Notes: a model not told the origin generated them from the letters alone. A DNA stretch of 64,000 nt from Portunus trituberculatus (GCF_017591435.1 NC_059301.1:13677254-13741253); one strand, 5' to 3'; counted from the stretch's first letter, positions 1 to 39,968 are shown. Numbers and translations are program-made.

Positions 1-1322
<1,322 letters not shown>

Positions 1323-1379
1323 GTAGAGAGCGACTGGGTGTAGGGTAGAGAAAGTTCTGCGTATTTCATAGCGTTCAAA

Positions 1380-3510
1380 TGTTATAGTCGGTTTACACAG
1401 GAGAGGGAAGAAAGATGAAACGTTCTCTCGATAAGGATGATGTCATCTCCATCCATCTCTCCCTCTCTCCGCTCTTTCTTCCTTTCTCTCCCTTTGTCTC
1501 TTCCATCACAGTTGTGTAAGAGATGATATTTTTTCATTTTTTTATCAATATTTCTTCATTATATATTTATTTTGTTGTTTTGTGTGTATTTGTTATAAGA
1601 CGGGTATGAGCGAGTATAGTCCGTCGCAAGAAGAGTACGTTTCCGTCCTGAATAAGGTCAAAGCGAGATCCCATGTTTTCTTAATCCAGAGAAGGAACAC
1701 CAAAGATTAGCATAGTTTATAGGATGAAAAAAAAATAAAGTAAAGTAATGCCAGAGATGATGATGATGATGATAGTGACGATTACAATAATGATACTGAT
1801 ATGCTTACATTCTGATCCTTTAATCAATTGCTTACTCACTACTACTGCAGACCACACTTTATCCCTTTGTATCTATCATTACGTGTCTTCACGCTCCTTG
1901 CTTTCAATTAACAGTCCTGCAAGGTCTCAGGATCCCAGTAGATATTCAATATACACAAGCACTATTTCTGTCTGCCCCTGCCTTACGTTCCTGTCATTGC
2001 GTTCATTGCATACTCCTACAGTGACGGTCGATAGCCGAGTAACACGCTACGCACACTCTTACTGTGCTTAGCGTGTCCCTGTGATTGCAATTTTTCTAAT
2101 CTGTCAAGATTATCAGTTGTCATAGCGCAGGTGGTTTCAGTAAATCAGAGGACTTGTGGTTAAGGGAATAGATAGAATACCGATCTTACTCGACCTCTGA
2201 CCAGGCGTGTATGTAGGTCCTTCTGGTACTGGTCTTCAAAACATAGTGGTAGAGTTTATTGATTTATTGAAGTCCTTGCGGTACTACTCTCGATCACAAA
2301 GCGGTAATGTCTGTCGATTTGCTAGACGAGTACAGGCTGCTTGAGACTAACGTTATAGTACCTGTCAGCAGTGCTCAAAGACTTCAGATACTGCAGGAAC
2401 ATTCCACTGTCATACAAAGAATAAATGTTATTGAATTGCTTAATTTATTGAAGTAGTATATATCAGTTGAGGTTAATATTTTAAGTCTCAGTAAGGTTAC
2501 AAATTCTACAGAAATAATTGCTATATGAACACAAAGCACAGGATAAGTTTGTGCTTCCATTGATTGTATGCACCTCTCAGCAGTGCTCTAAGATTTTGGG
2601 GCTCTCAGAAACACTCAAATGCCACACAGACACCAAGCTTTTATTGAGTTGGTAAGGATAAGTGTGTATTTCCATGAAGCAAGGCCGGGTTCTACATGTG
2701 TGACGGTCAATAAAGAACATGAGCTCCCCTGCTATCAGGTAACAGTCTCGTGACCGTGAAGTGAACTTCCTGCACGCCTAATTATAACTTGTCGCGGTGT
2801 CCTCCTCTTATGTCACACCTACTCCCTGCTGTACAATTGTTGAGCATATGCCTCGCTGATCTGTTTCTTTGTCGCTTCCACCCAATTAAGCTCTAGTGAC
2901 AGTGATTCCTTGGAAAAGATTTCCACCCAAAACTTTTTCTTCTTTTTCACAATGCATTCACAGAATTTGAATAATTTGAACTTCATCTTAACTGAATCGC
3001 TTTATCTTTTGTAAAGTATATAAAAAAATAATTATGTTTAAAAAAAATCCCAACTTGATTCAATTCAATTTAACCTCAATTAAACCATCAGCCTTTTTCT
3101 TAAAAAAATATAAGGAACAAATAAATATATATCACTCATAAAGAAATCCTTAAATAACTTTATTTAATATACCTAGACCAAACGTGTCCACCAGATCTTT
3201 CCAAACTAGCCTTACAGGACCTTACCTCACCTAACTAGGCTTAAGCTATTTAACAAGACTAACCAACTCATGGACTAAGAAAACTTAACCCTAAACTTTT
3301 GCTTTTATTTTGACGATAATATAGTTGCTGAGAAAGGAAAAATATTGTGATATTTGAGATTAGTAAGAAAAAAACGAAATAGAAAATAACTAAATGATTG
3401 TAAGTAAGCGAAGATTTTTACTAATCAATATAACGCGGGATATATTTATGAAAGATGCGTTTCTGTTTGTAAATACTGAGAAACGTGCAACATGGAATGA
3501 AATGGGAGAT
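1380..3510. other. No gene seen; AT-rich intergenic or intronic DNA
   Basis: I see no convincing exon, RNA gene or mobile element. Around 2220-2660 there are diverged copies of a roughly 80 bp phrase built on a 'cagcagtgctc' core followed by 'ttattgaattg', spaced about 200 bp apart, suggesting an old local duplication. The rest is A/T-rich with short poly-A runs. Confidence 0.6.
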
Positions 3511-3512
3511 AT

Positions 3513-4032
<520 letters not shown>

Positions 4033-4082
4033 GAAACAAGTAGACAGAATGATGAAAGATGCAACCCATCCACTACATAATT

Positions 4083-4488
4083 GTTACACACATCTTAAAT
4101 CTGGAAGAAGGTTAGCACTGCCCATGATGCGTACTGATAGATACAGAAAGTCATTTGTACCTAAAAGCATTCTGCTTTTCAATCATCTATCATCACTATA
4201 ACTTCTAGCTTTAAGTTGTCATGATAACTGTAGGTGATGATTCATGATAGGGATGGTGACAACTTGATATCACATGTATATTATAACAATGTTACATTTT
4301 ATACAAAATAACCTATGCAATGTTTCTTGTTAATATTTTATGTTTCCTGTTTCTCTGGTTTTATCTATATTTTTAATGTGTATACAACTACTAAGAAGCT
4401 CTAATGCCAAAATGAATTTCATTTTGTATTACATTTTGTAAGACAATTTGACGAATAAAGCATCTTATCTTATCTTATCTTATCTTAA
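4083..4488 (+). mobile_element. 3' end of a non-LTR retrotransposon (LINE fragment)
   Basis: The + strand at about 4095-4200 reads as the C-terminal tail typical of LINE reverse-transcriptase proteins: a 'LALPMMRTDRYRKSF' segment followed by 'VPKSILLFN'. After a stop comes an AT-rich 3' UTR with an AATAAA at about 4454, ending in four tandem copies of TCTTA (about 4463-4487). Such 3' tandem pentamers are common at LINE ends. The element is heavily 5'-truncated; its clade cannot be fixed from so little sequence. Confidence 0.6.
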
Positions 4489-4517
4489 ACGCGTGCGGGC
4501 GCGCGCTAATGGGAAAG

Positions 4518-4773
<256 letters not shown>

Positions 4774-4819
4774 TTAATAAGTCATCAGGAACACACCTAC
4801 ATACATAAGTGTAAGCCTC

Positions 4820-5350
4820 CAAATCTTTTTTCCTCCTCCTTCTCCTCCTCCTCCTTTTCCACCTTCTCCTCTTACTCTTCCTCCTCTTCCTCTTCCATCT
4901 CTTTCTCTTCCTCTTCCTCTTTTCCTCCTCCTTCTGCTTAGCAAATTTCTTCTATCTTTCTACCTCATCACCACTATTCTAGTCATGCAAATTGAGCTTT
5001 TCTTCTTGTCTTCCTTCTCGTTTTTCTCATCCTCTTCATTCTCCTCAATTTCTCCTCCTTAGCACCGTCATAATCATAATAATCATACTGGTCTTGCTTA
5101 CAAATTTCACTATTCTTTTCGGCGTCCTCCTCCTTCATCTTTTCCTCCTCCTCTTCTTCGTGCTCCTGACACTTTCATTTGCTTTACCATCACCTCATTA
5201 ACATTTCTCTTTCTCATTTCCCTTCTCATTACTTTTTCCTTGCCGGCCATTCATCCTTGTGTTTGCGTCACGTGTCACGCCATCCTTCCTTCTCACCCTT
5301 CTTCATCTTCTTCCTCCAGTTTTGTATTCCTTCCGCTCTTCCCTTCCTCT
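4820..5350. repeat. Pyrimidine-rich tract (TCC/TTC repeats)
   Basis: The + strand is almost pure C/T with imperfect 'cctcctcc' and 'tcttcc' repeats, densest at 4827-4935. Open frames here encode low-complexity S/F/L-rich peptides and are not credible genes. Confidence 0.75.
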
Positions 5351-5584
5351 CATCCCTGATTCGTCGTCTGAGGGGTGGTACCAGAGAGAGAGAGAGAGAG
5401 AGAGAGTGTGTATGAGGGCGCGTGCGTGCGTTTATGCGTGCGTGAGCGCCAGATTCCATTACATTCCTCTCTACTACGGGTTTTAAATGTCTGTGTATCT
5501 GTTTGTGTTTGCTTGTCTGGTTGGTTATTTGTTTATTCGTTTGTTTGTGTGTCCATGCGCCCGTGCGCGCGCGCGCGTGTGTGT

Positions 5585-8083
<2,499 letters not shown>

Positions 8084-8148
<65 letters not shown>
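8084..8148. repeat. (TA)n microsatellite
   Basis: Perfect TA array directly after a poly-A run, about 480 bp before the first cadherin exon seen. Confidence 0.95.
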
Positions 8149-8150
<2 letters not shown>

Positions 8151-8626
8151 TTTTATTTTTCATCCTTGCCATTTTTTTCCTTATTTTCTTTAAGAGAACA
8201 ACCAATAAACAGACAGAAAAAGGTCCACCGAAGCTGCCTATCTCGGGGTCGTCTAAAGAAATATCCAAAATTACAACAAGAAATCACATCAGTAACTTGT
8301 GCTCCCTATAGACATTTTCATTTAGTGGTACCTTCCTTTATCATCCTGCCTATGTTCCCCCTTCGCCAGGAGTAGAGGAGAAGTACTGTTTCTTCCTCTT
8401 CACCCCGTCATCCTGTTCCTGCGTCTCATCAGTAACTTCTTATAAACGGCCCCTATTAGTGGTATCTGCAAAAAAATAACCTTCCTCTGCTTTCCCTTCG
8501 TCAGGAGCAGAGATGATTTATTGTTTGCTCTTTCTATTCATTTCTGCATCACATCGGCAACTTTACTCCCTACAAACATCCTTTTATATACATTAATTAA
8601 CCTAGCATCTGTTCTCCCTTCATCAG

Positions 8627-30361
<21,735 letters not shown>

Positions 30362-30416
30362 CTGCCCCGTCGAGGCAGAGAACACTTGATTCGTATTAAG
30401 TAAGTGGTATCCTGTT

Positions 30417-30473
<57 letters not shown>

Positions 30474-30583
30474 CAATACACCTTTACCTCCTTTCTTTTA
30501 TCTTAACACGGCAGTGAACAATATGGGACCAGCTGACCACGTAAATTTGCAAGTGAAAGAGATGGAACAGAAGTAGCGTCATG

Positions 30584-32447
30584 TATGTATTTACCTAATT
30601 GTATTTACCTAATTGTAACATACGGGAAAAGAGCTATGCTCGTGTTGTCCCGTCTCCATATCTATTAATGTCCAGCTTTTTCTTAAAATCATGAATATTC
30701 CTTGCGTTGACCACTTCCACGTCTAAACTATTCCATGCTTCCACCCTTCTATGAGGGAAGCTATATTTTTTCACATCTCTCCTATAAGTGGCCATTTTTA
30801 GTTTTTTCCCATGCCCTCTCGACATTCTTTCATTCCACATACACAGATCTTCCCTATCCATTTTTTCCATGCCAATCATCACTCTGTATATTGCTATCAG
30901 GTCTCCCTTTCTCTTCTGTTTTCCAGGGTCGGAAGTTGCATTCTTTTCAGTCTGTCTTCATAAGTCAAATCTCTTAAGTCAGGCACCATTTTTGTTGCAG
31001 CCCTCTGTACTTTCTCTAGTTTCCTTATGTGTTTCTTTAAGTTCGGAGCCCACTGTATTGTTGCATATTCAAGCCTCGGTCTTATCATTGCAGTAATTAT
31101 TTTCTTCATCATTTCTTCATCTAAATATACGAACGCCACTCTTATGTTCCTCAATAAGTTCAATACTTCTCCAATTATTTTGTTTATATGTCTCTCTGGC
31201 GATAGGTCATTGGTAATTGTCACCCCAAGGTCTTTTTCTTCATGACTGGTTTTATGTCTTCATTTCCTATCTTGTACATACTCCTGATTCTTCTTTCACT
31301 CTTGCCAAACTCTATTTTCTTGCATTTTGTCGTGTTGAACTCCATTTGCCATGTACAGCTCCATTTCCATATTCTGTCCAAGTCTTCCTGGAGTAGTTCG
31401 CAATCTTTGTCACATCTCACTTTTCTTAACAATTTTGCATCGTCTGCAAATAGGCTCACATAACTGGACACCCCATCCACCATGTCATTTATGTAGACCG
31501 CAAACATTACTGGTGCCAACACTGATCCCTGTGGAACTCCACTCTCCACCAAGCCCCATTCTGATGGTCTGTCCTTAATTATTGTTCTCATTTCTCTTCC
31601 TACCAAAAGTCTTCCATCCATTTTAGTAAACTGCCATGCACTCCTCCTACCATTTCAAGTTTCCAGATCAGTCTCCGGTGTGGTACCTTATCAAAGGCCT
31701 TTTTTAAATCCAGATATATTCCATCAGCCCAACCATCTCTTTCCTGTATTACATCTATCACCCTCGAATAGTAACATATCAGGTTTGTCGTGCATGAACG
31801 CCCTTTTCTAAAACCAAATTGACACTCACAAAGTATGTCATTTTTCTCCAAGAAGTCTGTCCATCTATTCTTCACCACCCTCTCACACATCTTAGCTACC
31901 ACACTTGTAAGTGACACTGGTCTATAGTTCAATGGGTCTCTCTTACCTGATTTATAGATTGGGACAATGTTAGCTCTTTTCCAGTCTTGGGGCACTACAC
32001 CTTCCCTTAATGAGGCATCAATTACTTCACAAACTTTTTCTGCCAGTTGCTCCCTGCATTCTCTTAAAATCCATCCTGATACCCCATCAGGTCCCACAGC
32101 TTTTCTCACTTCTAAACTCCCCATCATATTCTTGATCTCCTCCACAGTTACTTGAAACTCCTTCATAATCCCTTTCTGTTCCATTACCAGTGGTTTGTCA
32201 AAAGCAGTCTCCTTTGTGAATACCTTCCGAAAGCATCCATTCATAGCCTCTGCCATTTCCCTGGGATCTTCACTGCATACTCCATTTACTTCTAAACTTT
32301 CAATACTTTCTCTATTTTTGATGTTGTTGTTCACATGTCTGTAAAAAAGCCTTGGTTGGTCTTTACATTTATCAATTATATCCTTTTCTTGTTTCCTTCT
32401 TTCTTCTCTTCTAATCAACACATATTCATTTCTTGCTCTTTTGTAAC
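30584..32447 (-). mobile_element. 5'-truncated CR1-like non-LTR retrotransposon
   Basis: Minus-strand fragments, in order from 32421 down: 'GPDGVSGWILRECREQLAEK', 'ANIVPIYKSGKRDPLNYRPV', 'QFGFRKGRSCTTNL', 'IYLDLKKAFDKVPHRRLIWK', 'ESGVPQGSVLAPVMFAVYIN', 'LFADDAKL' (reverse-transcriptase catalytic FADD), then the 'AWNSLDVEVVNA' tail. The frame breaks near 31600 and 31220, and the endonuclease half is missing. The 3' end at about 30584-30620 has tandem ACAATTAGGTAAAT units, a CR1-style terminal microsatellite. The 5' edge abuts a (GT)n tract. It lies antisense to the cadherin, just after its stop. Confidence 0.9.
31220..32421 (-). pseudogene. LINE reverse transcriptase (broken)
   Basis: Two long minus-strand open segments (32421-31600 and 31621-31220) carry the finger and palm of a non-LTR reverse transcriptase, including the YLDLKKAFD aspartate and the FADD pair. 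A frame change near 31610 separates them. The catalytic residues are intact but the protein cannot be made as one chain from this copy. Confidence 0.85.
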
Positions 32448-32482
32448 TGTGTGTGTGTGTGTGTGTGTGCGTGTGTGTGTGA
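32447..32482. repeat. (GT)n microsatellite
   Basis: GT array at the 5' breakpoint of the CR1-like LINE and directly before a possible exon acceptor. Confidence 0.93.
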
Positions 32483-32484
32483 AG

Positions 32485-32552
32485 GGAACATCAAGCTAGA
32501 CTACACAGCACAGGAAGCACAGCGGGGCATAGATGTGAACTGGGACTACTGA
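32485..32552 (+). CDS. Possible alternative last exon of the cadherin
   Basis: After 'gtgtgaag', 22 codons read 'NIKLDYTAQEAQRGIDVNWD' plus Y and TGA (32550-32552). The phase (1) matches the donor at 30079, so it could replace the exon at 30288. There is no homology support. The 2.4 kb separation is mostly a LINE, so the exon may once have been much closer. Confidence 0.3.
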
Positions 32553-33428
32553 GGAAGATGAAGATTCTGTTGGGTTTTAAAAGCAGTGGCGTTGCTAGTA
32601 TATATATTTGTATATTAAGCTGTTTCTTTTATTGAACAAAGACGAAAATATGCCTGTGTATCAAGAACATGGGCCTAGTCCTAATTGCCAATAGCACGCA
32701 GAGACCTAATAACGGAAAATTGGCAGCTGTGTGGACCAAAAGTGTCGCCCCAGAAAAGTGCCGGCCGGGATGTATCCCCCCCTCCGGAAATCACCGCTTT
32801 TTATACGCCAGTGTATAGAAGTGGAGAATGTTAGAGTTCGTGTTAATTCTATCCTGTTGAATCTGGGTTTGTTATGGGTATAGTGAAACAGACAGAATAA
32901 AATATCTATAGAACTGTTCTATGTTTGCGCGGATGCTTCAATGTGGGGCCTGGCTGACATGCACTCTTGTCTTGAGGGTGTCTGCCACTCTATGTTTTAA
33001 ACTTAAAATTCATTGGTCGGGAAGACAACTATAATATGACAACCGGTGCAAAACGAGATAAAAACCAAAAGATATCAGAAAATACTTAGAATTCCAAAAC
33101 AATCCGAGAAAATCCGTAAAATATACGAAAAATCAATACACTCGCTTGCTGGAATAAACGTCGGTCACAAGAAGAGTCTGAACAGCTGATCCCGTAAACA
33201 AAGCAGCGGCATTTCAGTGACGTGTGACTGGCTAACAGCAGCAAAGATAGTGGTAACTCGATTGTAAGCCGCACGAACACAATTTAGATCAAGGACTGGG
33301 AAAGTAAGAACTCGGAACATCCAAGTAAGACAGAAAAGAGTTGCATAAGAAGTGACTTAGCGCGTAACAGGAGAGATGAATAGAAAGGACCGGGAGTGAT
33401 ATCTACCCTCTCGTCCTCTGCCTTCTGC
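32553..33428. other. No gene seen
   Basis: Unique sequence without a recognisable exon, RNA gene or element. It contains no clear polyadenylation cluster beyond 'cagaataaaatatc' near 32896. Confidence 0.5.
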
Positions 33429-33612
33429 CAGTATTCAGAAGCGCCTTCCCCTCTCATTACGACAATTTGCTAAGGCCACAGAGACAACCAGCTGGGTTTT
33501 CAAGACAGTTTCTTTCTTTTAGTAAACAAGAAGTTTTGCCAATATAACACCAGAACCATAAAAGATATTCTTTAAAACATGAGTATCTTTAACTGGAGAC
33601 ATTAGAAAGCTG
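33429..33612. mobile_element. MITE-like element, family 1, copy 4
   Basis: It begins 'CAGTATTCAGAAGCG' and shares the family interior ('aaggccacagagacaacc', 'ctgggttttcaagacagt', 'ttagtaaacaa', 'ccagaaccataaaa'). The right end is altered: a second partial start of the same family ('cgccttcctctctcactacgacaattttccaag') follows at about 33616. Confidence 0.75.
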
Positions 33613-33844
33613 TGGCGCCTTCCTCTCTCACTACGACAATTTTCCAAGGGTTTCTGGCCTGTCACCGCCACACAAGAGTTAGACAGGCACAAGAAGGAGT
33701 GTGCTGGGTAGGCAGTGATGCAGCTTTGTGTACTCTCCTTACGGCACGTCAGCAGAGTAAGTGGCAGATAATGCACTGTACTTCTTTCACCAGTAATTGA
33801 TTGATTGATGTTCATGATGAACCTTGCCAATGTTTATTAGGATG

Positions 33845-34805
33845 CTGCCCATTTCGTCACTAACCTGTTTCGTCACCATTTTTTGAAGCCATTTTGTCAC
33901 CAGTATTTGAGCCCGTTTCGTCACCAAAGGCTCACCAGAGCAACAGGGAAATGTGCACCAGTTGCCCACTGACCAGACTGTATTATTGAGCCAAGTTTCA
34001 CTTAAATAATGAATGAGCTCCCTAGTAGGCTCACATAGCTGTGATCTCTTTTTCAGTGTCTCAAAGGCTGGTTGTATATGACGTCTCGGAGGTAAGGAAG
34101 AGCAAAAAGCTGACGTATGAAATTGTATACTGGTCCACGCTCTATGTAAGCTGTTGCTAGGCCAACTTGTTGCACTTTTCACCACATGGCTTGGGCCCAG
34201 TGAAAAGTACAGCCATGAACATGGACAGATGAATACAGGTTTTTTATTGTATTCCACATAGCTAATTCAAAGTCCATTATTATTTCTTCCACCTCTGGGT
34301 CTGGCTCCAGCAATGCATTGATGGATTGAAATACTCTCATATAGTCCTACTGTTTTTTCCCACTCATCAGTATAAACAAGAGGGGCACTTGCTTTGCATG
34401 TTCACCTGATTTAGGGAAGCCATGTATAGACAACAATTGATAAAATGGCTGCCGGACTATTATAAATGTTCCATCAATATACCACTGTTTTACATTGCTT
34501 AAGAGGTGAATCTGGTTCTCGGTAGCCATGATGATGTGCCGAGAGCTAATGTGGTTGGCATCATTTTCCACCTTGACATCTGCCTGAATAAAATCATGTG
34601 GCAGGCTGTTAGTCATGAGTTCAAAATCAAGATTAGATGGGTGGCGGGGTCTTCAAGATTGACGATGTCTATTACCTTGTTTGATAAGGCTGCTTAGTTT
34701 GGGTAGCTGGTGGGTGTGAGGGTGAGCTTGTTTGTTTGTAGCTAGCTGTGGTTTCCTTGGTGACGAATGGGGTATGTGATGAACCTGATTGGTGACGAAA
34801 TGTGG
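33845..34805 (-). mobile_element. Decayed Mutator-like (MULE) DNA transposon
   Basis: Minus-strand segments match MULE transposases: 'RHIIMATENQIHLLSN' and 'WYIDGTFIIVRQPFYQLLSI' (first catalytic Asp in YIDGTF) at 34616-34347, 'IMDFELAMWNTI' (second Asp) near 34260 and 'HGCTFHWAQAMW' (C-x-x-H) near 34195, in more than one frame. The ends carry inverted 'catttcgtcac' / 'gtgacgaaatg' motifs (33849-33930 and 34758-34805), consistent with terminal or subterminal inverted repeats. The interior is short and frame-broken, so this copy is inactive. Confidence 0.7.
34347..34616 (-). pseudogene. MULE transposase fragment
   Basis: An 89-codon open segment with the YIDGTF catalytic aspartate and the following 'KSGEHAKQVPLLFILMSGKK' typical of MULE transposases. 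It continues in other frames below 34347. Confidence 0.7.
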
Positions 34806-35399
34806 TGTATCCGTTTAATCAGATGTCGTTCTTCCACACTCCCCAGCCCTGCTAAACATGAGGACTTGGTGGCAAAGGGGGTTTTTTGTGTGGGGAACAG
34901 GAAAAATAATGAAATGTGGTCTTCTTTTCTATTTTTTTTCTTTGGCTGTGTTAGCAAATATGACTAAAATATAAAGTCCCAAGATAGACATAATTTAATG
35001 ATTGCTATGTCCCTCTTGACAGGCCCCCACACTCCACTCCCAGCACAACTCCCAAGCTTTACCTTAACCTAACCACTTATCATAATCTTTCCTTCCAACA
35101 CAATGTAAAGTAGGTAATTGTTGGTTAACTTGACAAAACAGTCTGTATACCTGTCTGAGGTTGTGAAATCAGTGAACTGATATGGTGGTGGGCTGGGCAG
35201 GTGATGTGGTACAATGTCACACCTCCAGTCTGCTGGTCCATGTGTGTTGTCCTTTGATTGGTGGCTCCAGAGTGGTGTGATCACTAGCATGTCATGCCTC
35301 CAGTGCTCCACTGTGCACCTCCATACATTTTATGTAGTTAATTGACAGATGCTAATGGGTTGATTTTCTGAGGTTATTGCCATGATTTTGCCTTTTAAC

Positions 35400-35401
<2 letters not shown>
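34806..35401. other. No gene seen
   Basis: Unique AT-rich sequence between the MULE and the (TA)n at the border of the Gypsy complex. Nothing supported. Confidence 0.5.

Positions 35402-35464
<63 letters not shown>
35402..35464. repeat. (TA)n microsatellite, left border of the Gypsy complex
   Basis: A TA array ending exactly at the TG of the LTR. It is probably the original insertion target. Confidence 0.93.
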
Positions 35465-35468
<4 letters not shown>

Positions 35469-36641
35469 ACGGTTTGCAAACGTAAGTCGTCACCCGGCTG
35501 CGGTTAGCTGCTACAGCTCACTAGACTGTTATACTGGCAAAATCGCCAACTTAGTTACGGTCAGTACAGTGGGGATTATAAAACTCTCCACAGAGTCCCG
35601 ACTACTATAACTCGCAGCCGACGTAACCCTCAGGTTCTTTCAAGGTCGCCAACAGTGTATAATTTCCCCCACTGTAAGGGAATCTCCTCAGCAACTCCTT
35701 CTCCTCCTGTACCCAACCAAGTAGAATTTATAAATGGTAGATGTTATGTGTAACAGGGTGAGGCCTTAATACCCCCTAGAGAAACCGCCCACAAGGACAA
35801 TTCCACCCACTTCTCTATGAAGTATTAATGCCTCTCCACCCGCCTTGTCCACAGACTGTGCTAACTCACAGACCGGAACAACGCGCGCGGTATATTATAT
35901 AACTATACTATTCTACTACAACAATTGCTTACTAACACCTGTTAGACTGACATCCCTGGCCTACTACTACTGCAATATATGAGGTGTACAGCACATCCGG
36001 TGATGTACACACAAGCCCAGACACCATCTACGGGTGACACCCACTATATACTCGCCGCAGACACGTCTGGCGGACGACACTACGCACTACTGGCCGACAT
36101 GAAGCCTCTCAGCATTCAATAGTGTGCGTGGCTACTACCACTACAATACAGTTTACTACTGAAACTATACAGCCACCCAACAAAACACACTGGTGACCAC
36201 AGCCACCAACAGCAACAACGGGACGAAACAATAACGCGTCCTCCGCCGCCACACCCGAGTGGACGAACGCACAACAAGAAATGCAGCCCCAACCGGCTAC
36301 ACTTTCCTCAGGACAACAAGCCCGTTGTCCTACACAGCTACGGTCTACCCAGTAGCAAGCCAGCTACTCAACAGGAGGGCACAACTCCCAGACCAATGAC
36401 TAGCGAGTAGCAAGAACAGCCCAGCAACAAGTGTCTCCACCCTGTGCCAGAAACCAAGAGCGCACGTGTCTACCTCCGCTGAAGACTGGCTGGTTACTAA
36501 TGTGAAGCTCGCAGGCACACAAAATGGTGGAAACAAAGAGAGGGAGTTTGGCCGCACAGCGGAACAGCAACAGCCCGCGCTTGGGCCAGAGGCTATACAT
36601 ATAATATAATTAAATAAAGAGGAAATAATGCACTGGCCTTC

Positions 36642-36885
<244 letters not shown>

Positions 36886-36889
36886 CATA

Positions 36890-39800
36890 TTAGTGACACT
36901 TAAATTGAATTTTCGATTTTCTACTGGGACGGCCAAATTGTGAGGTTCCGACCAGAAGCAACGTGTGTAAAATATTTTTTAAAAATATTAATATCAAGAG
37001 GTCGCTCAAGGAGGTCAAAGTTTGGAATAATTGTGTCAAAATCCTTATTTTTGCAAATATCGTTCAAAGTGTGTGATGTTGAGAGAATCTAATGCAAGAT
37101 TCAAATATGATAGTATTCCAGATAATATTGCATATTGTATAATATACCTTCTATAATAATTGTTAATTCAAACATCAAACCTGGCACGAACATAATAACT
37201 CGTATAAAACGCGTAGTAAGTCGCAGACGGTACACGCTTCAATTCTTGTATGTTTTGGGGCAGTGTTGAGTGACAAGTGTGCCCTGCTGTGCAGCTGTTG
37301 TTCAGTCAGCTACACGCGTCACTGCGGGGCGGTTGTTGCACAGCGTGCGCTCCACTGCCTTAGCCTACTGTTTTCTTTTCACCGTGGCAATGGCATCTAC
37401 AAGATCTAAGACCGAGGTTTATTTACTTGGCTCGTTGGAGCACTCCATCACTGGAACTAAGCTGCCGTCAAAGAAGCAGGTGCTGCAGGTGTTCCTATAT
37501 CACCATCTGCAACAGAGAAAGACCAAGAACGACGCAGCAGTGGATACTATGGCAGTGGTGGAAGAATTCTGGAAGCGCTCAATTCCTATGCAGAAGCCGC
37601 AGCGAGCAAGAGAAAATATCATCCGTTTGTATGAGAAATGGGTGGCACTGAAAAAGAACAAGAACAGAGCAACAGCGACCCAAAAGGCGAATGAGCGAAA
37701 GTTCGTCGACTCGCCGAAAATCTTTCGACATTGCTCACGCAAATGCGATGTCGATGATCACGCTGGAAGAAGATCGGGAGTTTTGAAGGCTCAGAGGGAG
37801 GAAGGAAGGCGAGGGTCGATGATTTCAAGGGACATGTCCCTGGCAAAGCAAGAGTCTCGACGCAAGAAACGAAAAGAAGAGGAGCAACGCCGTGTGACAA
37901 AGGCTCTTCAAGAGCAAGAGAAGGTGGATGAAACGGCCGAACTTTCATCGAGCTCAAGTTCAACGTGCTCCCCAAAACGACCATTTGATGAAGGCGCTGG
38001 TCCATCTGCGTCCCAGATGCCCCCGTCTAAGCGTCCGCGATCGTCGAAGAAGGTACTGGACAGTCACTTGTCTGCCGCATTGGATCGGACCTTGACTTCC
38101 GACCGTGACGCAGTTCACCTCGTCAGTGCTGCTGCTCGAAGCCTCGGACACGATCCCAACCAACTCGTGATAAATCGTGAGTCCTTCCGACGGGATCGGC
38201 GAAAATTCCGCTGTAGCGGCTGCGGAGATCAAGAAATCCTTCAAGCCGTCCGCTCCGCTCACTGTTCATTGGGATGGTAAGATCATCCCCACAGCGGATG
38301 GAGGCCCAGCCGTCGACCGTCTTCCAGTACTGGTTTCCGGAGACGGAGTGGAAAAGCTCGCCGTGCCTAGTCTCCCCAATGGAACCGGACAGGCCGCTGC
38401 TCACGCCATTATAACAACACTCGAAGATTGGGGAGTTGAGAATCGGGTGGTTGCTCTCTCCTTTGACACCACCGCTTCTAACACTGGTTTGGCAGCAGGG
38501 GCATGTTCCATTGTAGAGCAACGACTAGGGCGTGATGTCCTCCACCTTGCCTGTCGCCACCACATTTACGAATTAATCTGTGAGAAGGCGTTCTTCACTT
38601 GCTTTGGACCCTCTAGCGGTCCTGAAATTCAACTTTTCAAAAGGTTCAAAGGAAAGTGGGAATACTTGGACAGGACGACACCGAAGGCAATGGAGATGGA
38701 CAAAATGTCACAAAACCTCCGTGAGCGACGTGATGATCTGTTGGTGGAGTTTCAGCGCCTCCTCGACGGGCAGCACCCACGAGACGATTACCGTGAGTTA
38801 CTTGAACTTTCAATCATCGTCCTTGGTGGCCAGCCGAAGCGAGGCATCCGTATCACCCGCCCTGGTGCTCTACATCGTTCACGATGGATGTCAAAAATCA
38901 TTTATGCGGTGAAGGTGTTCTTGTTCCGTGACCAAGATAAATTCCAGCTAACACGAGCGGAGCTTTCAAGGATCAAGCGGTTCGTGTAGAGTTCAGCGTC
39001 TCCACCTATGTGGCTCCCTGGTACAAGGCTCCATGCCCAACGTCAGCTCCGGCTCAGGACCTAGCCCTACTGAAAAGCCTGCTGGCCTACCCGGATACGG
39101 ATGTGGTGAAAGCCACATCTGCGACATTGGGGCGCCACATGTGGTATTTAAGTGAGCAGTTGGTAGCTCTGGCGTTCTTCGACGACAACGTTAGCCTAGC
39201 GACAAAACGAGATATGGTGAAGGCCTCCAAGGAGCAAGAAGGTTCAGAGGACCCTCCACGTCGAGCCACAGTTGACACCAGAGAAGCCACCTTCACCAAT
39301 AAGACTATCGCGGACTTCGTGACAACAGGATCAATGAAGCTGTTGCAGCTCATGAGCATCGATATGACCTTTCTCGCCAGTGACCCTGCTGCCTGGAACA
39401 AGGATCCGCCTACTTGGATGCCCAACGCCGCATCAGAGCCCTTCGAGTTGTCAACGACTTCGGAGCGGAGTTGCTATGATGCAGACATATAACTTGGCCC
39501 TAACCAAGGATGAAGGACAAAAGCAGTATCTGTTACAAGTTGTAGAGGCGCACCGAAGGTCCTTCCCTACCGTCAGCAGGTCTTATGAGACCCAAACTAG
39601 GCGACAATGAGTGGGAGATTGACGCCCATGACACCCCCGCCCTTTGAGCGGCTAATACTCATTACACAGAATGAGGGGGACATAGAAAGGAATGACCTTC
39701 AAGCTCGAACAATTGGTACTGAACATAGAACAATCGCCATATCCTAATATTTAAACACGATAACTGAACACGAAACATATTTAACAAATATACGGGGAAA

Positions 39801-39968
39801 AAAATCAGAATAAATATCACAATTTTACACCTCACTGAGCGACCTCTAAATATCAATATTTTAAAAAAATATTTAATGCACGTCATTTTTGGTCGAAACC
39901 TCACAATTCGGCCGCCCGTCCCAGTAGAAATTCTAAAAAAAAATTTTTACACTAAAATAAGTGTCACC

